DNA from: Buxus sempervirens
Taxonomy: Eukaryota > Streptophyta > Magnoliopsida > Buxales > Buxaceae
NCBI GenBank assembly: GCA_947561395.2
Contig: OX387183.1
Coordinates: 35,452,853 to 35,516,852 of the forward strand
Length of the DNA stretch: 64,000 nucleotides
Reading direction: 5' to 3'
Below, one piece after another: positions 45,641-57,544 of this stretch; positions within the stretch are counted from its first letter, which is position 1; the number at the start of each line of letters is the position of its first letter. The notes under the pieces are model-generated. The model saw nothing but the letters and a program-made list of their open reading frames with translations. It was not told the origin of the DNA and did no database searches. The translations under genes and the position numbers were made by a program.

Positions 45641-48600
45641 AACCAGATCCTTGACTCTATTAGTCATGGACAAGTCCTCCACTGCCCCACCCTTCTTTGA
45701 TGGCAGCAATTATGCCTACTGGAAAGTCAGAATGAGAGCCTATCTGAAGGCTATAGATGAAAAAGTTTGGGGAAGTGTTGAGAGAGGATGGAATCCTCCA
45801 ACTGTGATCATTGATGGAGAGACAAAACCCAAAGACCCAGATAACTATACTAGAGAAGAGTTAATTGATGTTAACTACAACTCTAAGGGTGTCAATGAAC
45901 TTTTTAGTGCAATCTCTGCTGATGAATTCAAACGGGTGTCCACTTGTCAAACCAGCAAAGAAATTTGGGAAATTTTCCAAACCACTCATGAGGGAACTGT
46001 CCTTGTGAAAAACTCAAAATTACAAATGCTTATCACTAAGTTTGAAGAACTAAAAATGGGAGAGGATGAACCCTTTGATTCCTTCTATGCTAAACTAAGT
46101 GATATAGTGAACTCTAGTTTTAATCTTGGTGAAAGAATTCCTCCTAATAGAGTGGTTAGAAAAATCCTTAGGTCTCTTCCTGAAAAATATAGACCCAAAG
46201 TGACTGCTATAGAAGAGAGTAAGGATATTAATGGTATTAGGGTTGAAGATCTCATAGGATCAATTCAAACCTATGAACTCACTCTGCCTCCTACTAAGAA
46301 AAATAAGTCTATAGCTCTAAAATCTAGTAAAGAAAAGGCTTATAATGATTCGAGTGAGGAATCCATGGGAGATGAAGATATTGCCCTATTGGTAAAGAAC
46401 TTTAGGAAAATGTTTAGAAGGAGGAAACCAAGGAGTGAAAATGAGAGGTATAAATCCAAGGGGAGTTCTAGTGGTAGAGATCAAAAATCTAGAATCAAAT
46501 CTGAATCTAGGGAGTCCAAACATCCTAAGGACTCTAGGTTGCAAAAACTTCAACAAATCAGATGTCATGAGTGTCAGGGTTTTGGTCATATTAGGTCGGA
46601 GTGTCCCACATTTAAGAAGCTTCAAGGGAAAGCCATGAATGTCACTCTTTCTAATGAGAGTGCATCTGATAGGGATAGTGAAGACTCCAAAACAGAGGAA
46701 AGTCAAAACTACATGGCTTTCACCTCTATTGTTGGGAGTGGTGACTCTAGCAACTATGAAGACTTTCCACCAAGTGAGAATGCAATTGGTTCTCATGATG
46801 AGTCTGATGATGATGAGGAAAGCCTTCAAGATGCTTATGATAAATTGTTTAGGGAGTGCTTAAAAGCAAAGAAACAATTAAAATCCAATCTCAAAAGGCT
46901 AAATGAGGTAGAGCACAAGAAAGAAGATCTTCAAGCAAAATTTGAAGAGTCTACTTCTCGTCTAGGTGAACACATGTTGAAGATTGAGTCCCTAGAATCT
47001 GAGAATAAGTCTCTTAAGGAAGAGCTTGAAAGATCTAAAATTCAATTCCAGAAGTTTTCTACAGGTACAGCAAATTTGGAAAATATGCTAGGGATGAGTC
47101 AATTAGGAACTGATAAAAGGGGTTTAGGATTCCAGGAGGTCTCAAATGATAATCCATCATCTTCTAAGACCCAAGTTGTGAATACCAAAGGAAAGAATAG
47201 ATCCAATTCTTCCAAGAGTAAGACAAAACAAGGTAGAAATCATGGTCAAAAGTCTAATTGGTCAAAACCTAGGGGTGTTCCAACCAAGAGTTCCCAATCT
47301 CAGAATTTTATCCCTATTTGTCATTATTGTGGTATTTCTGGACATATCAGACCAAATTGTTGGGATTTGAACCAAAACTCTAGGAGATCCTCATCTAGAA
47401 AACCTCAAGAGAATTTGTCTAAACAAGTGAAAGAACTTTCAAATCAGACAAAGCTCTTAAGTCAACAATTAGCTTCAATGACCAAGAAAACCACTGAGCC
47501 TAAGCAAATCTGGGTTAAAAGAAGTGAATTAACTTGTCATGTTGTTCATGTTGCTTTGAAGGCTAGAAATAGTCTTATGTGGTATCTTGATAGTGCTTGC
47601 TCTCGTCACATGTGTGGTGACAAATCTTTGTTTAAATCTTTTGAGGATTATTCTTGTGGCACTGTTACTTTTGGTGATGGAAGCAAAGCTCCTATTGTAG
47701 GTAAGGGTGTTATTGAAATTTCTGGTATGCCTACTTTGAGTGAAGTTCTATTTGTTGATGGCTTGAAAGCTAACTTGATTAGTATAAGTCAATTGTGTGA
47801 CTCAAACATGGAAGTTAAATTTGCTAAAAATGTGTGTTCTGTGATTGATGCAAATGGTTTGTGTGTGCTTCAAGGAGAAAGAACTCCGGATAATTGTTAT
47901 GGTGTGATTCCTAATTCTAATGCTGTGTGTAACTCTTCCAAAGTTGATATGCATGAATTGTGGCATCAAAGACTTGGTCACTTGAACTTTAAAAACATGA
48001 ATGAATTGTCAAAGCATGATTTTGTTCGAGACCTTCCTAAGCTTGCCAAAGTAGAACCAAATGTGTGTGGATCATGTCAGTTGGGAAAGCAAACTAGATC
48101 TAGTCACAAAAAGATCACTGAGTGCCTAACCCACAAACCTCTTGAATTGTTGCATATGGACCTTATGGGTCCTTCTAGGACTGAAAGTCTTGGTGGTAGG
48201 AGGTACATTTTGGTTATTGTAGATGATTTTTCCAGATTTACTTGGGTTGAGCTATTAAGAGAAAAATCTGAAGCAAGTGAGTTGATTATGTCTTTGTGTC
48301 GAAGACTCTCAAATGAAAAAGAGTCTAAGGTTGTTAGGATGAGGAGTGACCATGGGAAAGAGTTCGAGAACTCAATCCTTGAAAATTTTTGTCTAGAAGA
48401 GGGAATTCATCGTGAGTTCTCTGCTCCTATTACTCCACAGCAAAATGGAGTAGTAGAGAGGAAAAACAGGGTTCTTCAAGAGATGGCAAGAGTCATGATA
48501 CATGCCAAGGGTGTGGCCATGTATTTCTGGGGAGAAGTCATTAACACGGCTTGCCATGTGATAAATAGGGTGTATTTGAGGCCTGGGAGTAATGAGACTC

Positions 48601-50609
48601 CTTATGAAATTTGGCATGGTAAAAAGCCCACTGTCAAATACTTTCGTGTTTTTGGAAGCAAATGCTTTATTTTGAGAGATAGGGAGAATTTGGCTAAGTT
48701 TGATGCCAAGAGTGATGAAGGAATCTTCCTAGGTTACTCTAAGAATAGCAGGGCTTACCGTGTGTATAACTTACGTACACATAATGTCATGGAATCCATA
48801 AATGTTGTTGTGGATGAAGGGGTTGATAAGTCTCAAGTTGAGGGGGAGACTAGTCTGGAAGTAGGAGAAAATGACTTGGTTGTTGAAAGTCAAAATTCTG
48901 AGTCATCTTCTTCAACTTCTGAAGAGGGTCTTTCTTCAACTCCAGGTCCTACAAAAGAACCTTCCTCTAGAGTAAAGTTAAATCATCCCAAAGAGTTATT
49001 AATTGGTGATTTAAATGAAGGGATGAGACTTCGTAGGAAAGTCCTAAATTAGATGTCATTTGCATCCTATGTCTCAACTCTTGAACCTAAGAAGGTAGAA
49101 GAAGCACTTACTGATGAGTGCTGGATTAATGCCATGCATGAAGAATTAAATCAATTCATTAGGAATGATGTGTGGTATCTTGTTCCTAGACCTAAAAATT
49201 TTAATGTTATTGGAACCAAATGGATTTTCAAGAACAAGTCTGATGAACATGGCACTGTAGTGAGAAATAAGGATAGGTTGGTTGCTCAAGGATATACCCA
49301 AGTTGAGGGTATTGATTTTGATGAAACTTTTGCCCCTGTAGCTAGACTTGAATCTATAAGGATTTTACTTGCTGTAGCTTGCCACTTGGGTTTTAAATTG
49401 CATCAAATGGATGTAAAAAGTGCTTTTCTGAATGGGATACTTAATGAAGAAGTATATGTTGAACAACCCAAGGGGTTTGTTGATCCAAAGTTCCCACATC
49501 ATGTGTTTAGGCTTAAGAAAGCCTTGTATGGGTTGAAACAAGCTCCTAGAGCTTGGTATGAGAGACTTACTGCTTATCTCTTAGATCACAAGTTCACAAG
49601 AGGAGGAGTTGATAGAACCTTGTTCATTAGAAAAGATAAGAGCAGTTTCACTGTTGCTCAAATTTATGTGGATGATATTGTCTTTGGTTCTCCAATTGAT
49701 TCTCTTGCTTTAAATTTTGCCAAAGCTATGCAACAAGAATTTGAGATGAGTATGGTTGGTGAATTAAATTTCTTCCTAGGTCTTCAGATTTCTCAATCTA
49801 CAGATGGGATTTTCATATCTCAATCTAAGTATGCTAAAGACCTTGTGAAAAGATTTGGGTTGGACAGCAAGAAACACACTAGAACCCCTATGAGTACTAC
49901 CTTGAAACTTGATTCTGATTTATCTGGAAAGAGTGTAGATAACACTCTTTATAGAAGCATGATAGGTAGTCTCTTGTATCTTATAGCTAGTAGGCCTGAT
50001 ATAGCCTTTAGTGTAGGTGTGTGTGCTAGGTTCCAAGCAAATCCTAGAGAATCTCACTTATCTGCCGTCAAACGTGTCATACGATATGTTAACGGTACTG
50101 TTGATCATGGTATATGGTTTTCTAGAGACACTTCTGCAATTCTAGCAGGCTATTCTGATGCCGACTGGGCTGGAAATGCAGATGATAGGAAGAGCACAAC
50201 TGGAGGTTGTTTCTATGTTGGGAACAATCTTGTGGCATGGATGAGCAAGAAGCAAAACTCTATTTCCTTGTCCACAGCTGAAGCGGAGTATATAGCCGCT
50301 GGGAGTGGTTGCACTCAATTGCTTTGGATGAAGCAAATGTTGAGTGATTATGGGATTGAACAGGGAACTATTGTCTTGTATTGTGATAATACAAGTGCTA
50401 TTAATATTTCCAAAAACCCTGTTCAGCACTCTCGAACCAAGCACATTGATATACGACATCATTTTATTCGAGAATTGGTAGAAGATCATGTGATATCTCT
50501 TGAACACATCTTATCTGAAAATCAACTAGCTGACCTCTTTACCAAACCTTTAGATGCTCTTAGGTTTGAGTTTCTTAGGAAAGCTATTGGTGTTGGTCCT
50601 CTTCATTAA
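45630..50609 (+). mobile_element. Sirevirus gag-pol coding region
   Basis: Visible parts are: Gag start (FFDGSNYAYWKVRMRAYL), two CCHC knuckles (CHECQGFGHIRSEC at about 46.56 kb, CHYCGISGHIRPNC at about 47.32 kb) with a coiled coil between, protease (LDSACSRHM, about 47.59 kb), integrase zinc-binding region (WHQRLGHLNF, CGSCQLGKQ) and core (about 48.0-48.7 kb), reverse transcriptase (YVDDIVFG, about 49.67 kb) and RNase H ([19 protein letters not shown], about 50.15-50.3 kb). The region looks nearly whole, with about one break. It is a fossil copy. Confidence 0.92.
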
Positions 50610-52385
50610 GAAGGACTTTGTAGCATGCTTTAGGGTGTTTCATGCATTTTTCTTTTCTTTAGCATGCTTACTTGTTTTTGGTATTTTGTATTTTGTTTTT
50701 GTATTTGTTTTTCTTTCATATTTTTTTTTCGGTTTTTATATGTATTCTTGTCTTGACATGTGTCAACTATAGGATAAGTATAAGGTTGTGAAAATATATA
50801 TCTTTTGGGTATATTTTGAGAACCTACAATCTTTTCAAAGATGATTTCTCAAATGTGATTTCAACAGTTTCTAATAATCTCACAATCATCTTGCTAAACT
50901 CTATTTGTGGTTTGTATATCACATACACATCCAAATACAATTGAGGAAGCCTATTTTTTTTATTTTCGGTGTTGTGTGGATAGGCAATCCTGAGTTTACT
51001 CTTGTCTATCTTAAGTTGAAAAGACCCTAGCATTTGATCTTGTGTTTACAAAGAGATTTCTCCCTCTTGTTTAAAAAGAAAAAAATTATATGAAAAGAAC
51101 TCTGGGATGAAATGTAAACCCCAGCAAAATTGAGTTCAAAAAGAAAGAGAATCACAAGGAGTATAACCATGGCATAAACTGTAAACTCAGATATTCTAAG
51201 GAACACTACTCTTTGTGCAAAAAGAATTGTAAGAAACAGGGGGAGAAAATTTCAAAATCTTGATGCCTAGGTCATGCAAGGGCTCTTTTCAATGTTTAGA
51301 AAGACTTGGGTAATATTGGATTTCTTGATAAATGGCCAACTCCTCTTCACCAAGCTCTCATATAGGCAAAACTTGTTGTATTTGGTTTTGCACATGTACA
51401 CAAACACAATTGGAAATTTGGTTGAGTTGTTGTGTAATTATTTGGGAGTTTTGAAGTTAAATTTGATCAAATCTGACTTTTAGAGCAAAATGGTTCTCAA
51501 AATAGGTCAAAATTTGAGTTTTCAAGAGTTTATACTTGATTTATAGTTGTTGGTATGTCTTGCAAGTTTTTACACATGTTTGAAGTGTTTTTGGTTGAAA
51601 AGAGATGAGTTTTCTTGCTGAAATCTGGAAATTTTTTCTGAACTTTTGATGACCGTTCAAACGGCCTATCGAACGTTGAACAAACGTTGGTTCTTTCCTC
51701 CCCGTTCAGCGAACGCGTGTCGAACGTTGGTTTTAAAACAAATTTCTTGTTTAACGTTCGCCCCGTGTTCGCCGAACGTTCGAACGTTCAATTAAAAATC
51801 GGTTTTTAAAAAAAGGTCGCGTGCGAAAAAGGCATTAGGGTTTTTGAGCGTTCGAAACGTTAGTCGTTCGAACGTCTGGCGATTTTAGGGATTTCGTGCT
51901 TTTGTGTCTTCTCTCTTCGATTCGTGTCTTAATCTCGTGATCCAAGGTAAGATTTTTAGTTTTTGTTCATTATTTGTTGTTTTTATCTACATGTTCATCT
52001 TCGGCTAGGTTTTTCTAGGGTTTTCATGTTAAAACTTTGATTTTTTCGTGGTTTATGGTTTATCCTTGTTCAAATCAGTTTTAAAAGGTTGTATTTATGT
52101 TTTATTGTTGATTTCGAGTCATTATTTGGCAATTTTTGTTGAAGTTGACGATTTCACAAAAAATCCCCAAATCTGGGTTCGTGAGTCTTCAATGTTTGCC
52201 AACCGTTCGAACAGTGATCGAACGGTTTGAATTTTTTTTGCTTTGAAACATTTTTTTCTCTCATGCATTTTTTTTCTTAGCATATAGTTTCATTCCTTGT
52301 TATTCCATGTTACCTTATACTAACATGTGCTTCTTGTGTTGTTTTCTTTTATTTTTTTTCTTTTTATTTGTTCTATTCCTTCCTC

Positions 52386-53541
52386 GATGCCTAGGAAGAA
52401 ATCTCTGGGTACCAAAACTTCAAATAAGAAACCTAGGTATGATGAGTCATTGTTTATTGACAAGAAAGCTGGTAAAAACTTTGAAGAGTATTTCTGTGAT
52501 CGGTCGGTCATCCTAGAAAGAGAGGTTAAGTTTACTACCCTTCCGGCTGAGGTTACGGATTGCTTTAAAGATAGGGGTTGGGATTCAATGTTTGCAAATT
52601 TTATCCTTCCGTCTGTAGAGCTTGTTAGAGAATTCTACTCCAACATCCATGATATTGATTTTGAAAATTCAGAATTCTCTACTTTTCTTCGTGGTACTCC
52701 TTTTCGTGTTGGCCCTGATGTTATTGCTTCGACATTTGGTCTTCCTAGGGTCCCGGAACCTCAATTTCCTTACCCTCCTCCCACACCTGATTTTCAAAAT
52801 GAGGTTGTGGATACTCTTCTTCATCTTGGACGAGGAAATTGGGTTTTTAGGGGTGGTGCATTATCTGTGAAATATTTTACGGCTGAAACCATTGTGACTT
52901 TTCGTATTCAAAGTCACAATTTGTTTCCCGTAGCCCATAAATCATCCGTCCCTTTTGATAAATGCTTGTTTTTATATGCCTTGAAGAAGAAACATTCCAT
53001 TGACTTGCCTTCAGTTATTTGCACCAAAATGATTGATATCTTCTTAAATTCAAAGAAGACGTATGGTCTTCCTTACGGGTGCTTAATTGCCCGTCTTATT
53101 CGTGCCTTGAATGTTGCTTTCCCCCCCTTAGAGCTGTGTAAGGCTTCAAACCCTATCACTGAATCCACTCTTAAGCAGAGTCGTGCCCATCTGTCTACCA
53201 CTCAGGCTCCAAATCCAGATGATCCTGCTGAGGAACATCCTCCTGCTTCTTTGCATGAGGAACTAGTGTCCCTCAGAGCACAAAACTCCGAGATTCTGTC
53301 TTACTTGCAGAGGCATCATAAGGACGTGGTTCTTCGGTTTGAGCGTCTTGAACTTAAGCAATCTTCGTTGCAAACGTCGTTTGGAAAGCTCGAATCTGCC
53401 CTTGAAGATTATTTTCGTCAAGAGGATGTGGAGGACGAAGAGGATGATGAAGCTCATGCTCCTGCTCCTGCTCCTGAGGCTCCCGGTTCGAGTGGAGGTG
53501 GTGGCAGTGGAGTAGGTGATGGTGCTGGGCCATCTAGTTAG
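52386..53541 (+). mobile_element. Sirevirus third reading frame (envelope-like position)
   Basis: A frame of about 385 codons lies 1.8 kb after pol. It starts MPRKKSLGTKTS, resembles the domain annotated as putative plant transposon protein (FCDRSVILEREV, LPYGCLIARLIRALNV), and ends in a coiled coil and an acidic Ala/Pro- and Gly-rich tail. Some Sireviruses carry a so-called env-like gene at this place. No signal peptide or membrane segment is evident here, so an envelope role is not supported by the sequence. It looks whole. Confidence 0.7.
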
Positions 53542-53995
53542 TGGGGTGATTCCTTTGTCTTCTTGTGACAAAAAGGGGGAGAAGTTAGTCTTAGTTGTAA
53601 TGGTGCAAAAATTTGAATGGATGTTATTTTTGTTTTGAACATGGCTCATGGATGGTATTTTTGTTGTTGTTCATAAATGAATGTATATTGTGTTGAACTT
53701 TTGTTGGTGGTCCATGAATGTTCAAATGTAGATAGTATAAAGTAAATGAATGAGAAGTCAGTACATTTGATCATTGTGAGCTCATTATATTACTTGTGCT
53801 TGGATATTTCTATTTCCCTTGCTTTTCACTTGGTATTTTCTATTTTTTTATGTTTCAGGAACAGGTGAAATTGAATGGGTTAATAGGTTTAGGGGGAGGT
53901 CATGTCAAAGTTTTTTTAATTTTTTCTTGTTCAATGTGTTGCTTGGTGGTTCACAACAATTGAATAAGTCTTGTTAATTTTGTCACGGAATAGCC

Positions 53996-54007
53996 AAAGG
54001 GGGAGTT
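53996..54007 (+). other. Polypurine tract
   Basis: AAAGGGGGAG directly precedes the 3' LTR. Confidence 0.8.
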
Positions 54008-55145
54008 TGTAAGGTTATTTTGTTTTGGCTGTATTCCGAGTCAAAAAGGTCTTAAAAATATTGTCAATGTATTTGGGATAGGTTAGAGGTATTGTGGTTC
54101 AAACGGGGTCTTGATCGGAGTCAAATTGAAATTGTTACGACCAACGTTCGCCGAACGTTCGACCGATGACGACATACAGAGAAACCCGAGAGCAGCGTGA
54201 GCTGAGCGTTCGCTGAACGTTCGACCGGTGACGACACACAGAGAAACCCGAGAGCAGCGTTCGCCTCACGTTCGCTGAACGTTCGACCGTTGGTGTTCCA
54301 CAGAGAATCCAGAGAGCAGCGTTCGCCTCAAGTTCGTTGAACGTTCGACCGTTGGTGTTCCACAGAGACAACAGAGAGTAACGTTCGCTGATCGTTCGAA
54401 CGAGAAGAAGAAAAGTGAGTTGTTTTATCGAACGTTCGAGCCGCGTTCGCTGAGCGTTCGAACGTTTGTTAACAAACTTTTTTTTTAGAAATCCGATCTT
54501 TTCTGATTTGTTTCCTTTTCGTTCCTTTCTTTCTCCTAACCTATTTAAGGAGTGTCTAGCCTATTGTGAAGGCTACCCAATACGTTTTTGAGAACCCTAA
54601 AACGTGTGCAAGAGTGAGAGACCTTCTTCCTCTTTCCTCTTCTTCTTTGAGCCATAAAAACCAGTCTTCTTCTTTTCTTTTCTACCTCGGAGTTCCGGGT
54701 TGAAGAGTTTGCTCGTGGGAGTTCCTACGGTTGCTGAGCGAGTTCGTTCGGCACTTCACTAAGGAGATATTCAGAGTTCTGAATCGTTGCAAGGATGCAA
54801 ATCTGAAGAGTTCTTCAGATATTTACATTGTGAGTCAGAGTCATTGTTGGGTCGTCTGAACCACTATTGTAAGTCTTCTTCTTATAGTGATTTCCAGAGG
54901 TGGCACCTCGTAGCCCGGAGGGTTTTTCTCTTTGAGAGTTCTCTTAGAGTTTTCCCTTCGTCACCAAATTGCTTGTGTTGTCTCTTACTTATTTTGCAAT
55001 TGTGTGTGATGAATTGATATGTGTTCAGACTTGTGCATGCCAATTAATTAAGAACTTGTTTTTAATTGATTGATTTTTTATTCCGCAATCGGTTTCACCT
55101 ATTCACCCCCCTCTAGGTGATTTAGAGTCTAAACTGTGTTTTTCA
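54008..55145 (+). repeat. Sirevirus 3' LTR
   Basis: 1138 bp, almost identical to the 5' LTR. It is about 50 bp shorter through fewer copies of the tandem units near its start. Confidence 0.93.
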
Positions 55146-55384
55146 AAAATGATGCATCAATTTCAGTTATCAATAAGTGCAAAGCTTATAGGAATAGATG
55201 TATTTGTTTAAACAGAAATTTTAGAATCTGTAAGAAGCTAATGTAGTCAGAGACAACTATAAAGAAGTTCAAAATAATGAATGCCAAACATAAAATTTTG
55301 TTTTATTTGGGCTCTATTTCTTGATACTATGACATAATTTTGAGAATTTTCTTTCATATACAAACAGGAGAACAGAAGACTCAC

Positions 55385-55496
55385 CATTATGACAGCTTTT
55401 TTGGAGTTCAGAAAAAGCAACAGCTATTTTTGCGCCTACAATCGCATTATTCTTCACAAGGGCAATATCTATAGCTCGATTTAGGAGGTCATCCAT
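55385..55496 (-). pseudogene. Unidentified exon-like fragment
   Basis: An open stretch from an ATG at 55496 reads MDDLLNRAIDIALVKNNAIV, GAKIAVAFSELQKSCHN and stops at a consensus GTGAGT donor. Its composition looks coding, but I do not recognise the family. It lies 240 bases from the Sirevirus insertion site, on the same strand as the RPB5 exon. Confidence 0.45.
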
Positions 55497-55906
55497 GGAA
55501 ATGAGATGAGAAAAAACAAATAACAAAACAGACCTAATTGAAACCATAGTTATTAAAGAACAAAGAAGCAGAGTTATCAACCACATATATATGTATATCA
55601 TTAGTCAGTTTCCCTCATGGTTTCCTCCTTAAGTTCTCTATTTTCCTTTATTTTTCTGCATGGTCAATTCGAGTCTCTTTGCTCATTCCGGACTCCATAA
55701 TCACAATTTTACCCATCACTTGTTACACTTGTTTTTCAAAAAAAAAATGTGCATACAGCTGGAACACAGACTAGCACTTCTCAAAATCAAAAGTTTCATC
55801 TAAAGCTACAACATATAACCTTGAAATAAGCATTAGTTTTACAGCAGTAATTATTGAAACAAGGAGAAGATAAAAAATCTAGTAGGCATGCTTGATCAAC
55901 ACCGAC

Positions 55907-56020
55907 CTGTGTTTCTTTTAGAGTATAACGCTCCAACAAAGTCTTCTTTTCTTCATTGGTAAGCACCTGATGCGAAGGAATGAGAACATGTTCTTTAATG
56001 TTTACCAGCAGCTCTGCCTC
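55907..56020 (-). pseudogene. RNA polymerase subunit 5 (RPB5-like) single exon
   Basis: A 114-bp exon with AG and GT borders encodes 38 residues, [20 protein letters not shown] and [18 protein letters not shown]. It is the start of the conserved C-terminal assembly domain of RPB5, the subunit shared by nuclear RNA polymerases. The next expected text (LPRIQVTDP, RPSETAGRYVTYR) was not found to the left, nor the N-terminal domain to the right. It is an orphan exon or part of a gene with very large introns. Confidence 0.8.
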
Positions 56021-57540
56021 CTGCATCCAAGGTGTCACCAGGAAACATAAGTAGCAAAAATCAACAAAAGGAATAGTTCCAGATAGGACTTAAATAGTTT
56101 AAAGTTCCACTTTTTCCTTTCTCCTCAATTTCCTTTTGGATAAATATATGAGAGCCACCAACTAAAAGAACATACAGTATGCAATTAAAACAATACAAAA
56201 ATGCCTTTCCCCTACTAGTTGTAGTCAGCAAAATGAATCATATTCCTCCGTCCTGATTTGTTACAAAACAATCTTCAATTAAGTTATGAGCATCCAATAA
56301 CTTTTATGCTAACACTAATTCAGATTCTTTTTGCTTTACTCCCTGCTCAACTGGATCTTTTTTCTTTTTTCCTTTTTCTTTTTCTTTTTCTTTTTTTTCG
56401 TATAAGTAACGCTAGAAATTAAATTATAAAGAAAGTAGAAGAGTTAGTACATGGGACACTGGGTTGGCCTTATACCATTGCAACACTCACAAATACATAA
56501 CACATTATACCAGTAGTTTGGTCCACCAAAACCACATTAGCTGGAAAAGAAAAAAAGAAGAAGGGGAACTCCAAGTCACTTCTTGAATAGAAATTATTAT
56601 TTTCGCAATAATTAAGAAAAATATGAGTTTGGCAAAAACTTTTTGTAAACACCTCAATACTATAAACTTAATCTATTTGCCTATCACCCTTATACATGTC
56701 CTTGATGAGCTCAATGTATTTGATTGATATTCATGTCCTATCTATAACCCATCAAAATATTTCTTTAACTACTATATCTCCTTTTACCTGTCAACTTCTT
56801 CACTTGATCAAAAGTAAAAAGATTGCCTTAATGGTAGACTTCCTTGGCATAAATCTAAAATTGTGTAAGAAAATTTAAGTTATTCTTCTTAATATTTGCT
56901 CCGTTATTCTTTTTCATAACTTTATAGTGTGACTTATAAGCTAACTCCACAATATTGGTACATTTCGGATTTTACTATCACATTCTCCCTCCAGCCAATT
57001 GGTGCCTTTTCTTAAAAAAACCTTGGTCAACCACAATGCACCAATTTCTCCTAGCATTTCCACTATTCAATTAGAATACCTTCTTGTCTTTCCTATTCTC
57101 ATCTTGGCAAAGCTACCTTCTTACCTAATGTTCTTTGTTCCTTCAACACTCAACAAGTTCAAAAATTTTCTGTTTATCTTTTTCTTTTCAAATCCCATTA
57201 TCCTCTACTAGAAGCAAGAATAACAAGATAATTCTTATATGAATTTTTTGCTAATAGAAGAGGCAAATCCCCAGAATAATTAGTTTCTCACCAAGAGATG
57301 GCTGAGGGAATTATGCATTGCAACCCCTATGTTTTGCCCATTAATATTATCGTGGTTTTTCCTGATGTCTGAAAAATGAACTTTAATTGGAAAAAAAAAC
57401 AAAAAGAAAATAATAAGGAAGAGAAAATGACCCACTACCACTGTCATCCTTTCTCCACTGCACTTGATGCGACAACACTTGAAATCATCTATAGCCAAAT
57501 CTGACAGCAACTGTAGTGACTGCTTGATTCACTTAAAATT
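56021..57540. other. Gene-free stretch
   Basis: AT-rich sequence with a T/C-rich run at about 56355-56400. No exon or transposon end was recognised. Confidence 0.45.
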
Positions 57541-57544
57541 TTAT

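Larger units (their letters stand above)
44433..55145 (+). mobile_element. Copia retrotransposon, Sirevirus lineage, near-complete and young
   Basis: The element is bounded by TG...CA LTRs and by identical 5-bp target duplications AAAAT (44428-44432 and 55146-55150). Parts in order: 5' LTR, tRNA-Met-type primer-binding site, gag-pol in Copia order (integrase before reverse transcriptase), a long 3' region with an additional reading frame, polypurine tract, 3' LTR. A large gag with two CCHC knuckles and an extra frame after pol place it among Sireviruses. LTR divergence by eye is below 1% apart from repeat-number differences, so insertion is recent. It looks almost whole, with about one break in gag-pol. 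Confidence 0.93.

Noticed and set aside
46386-46829. 147-codon minus-strand frame
   Set aside because: It is the antisense shadow of the Sirevirus Gag region.
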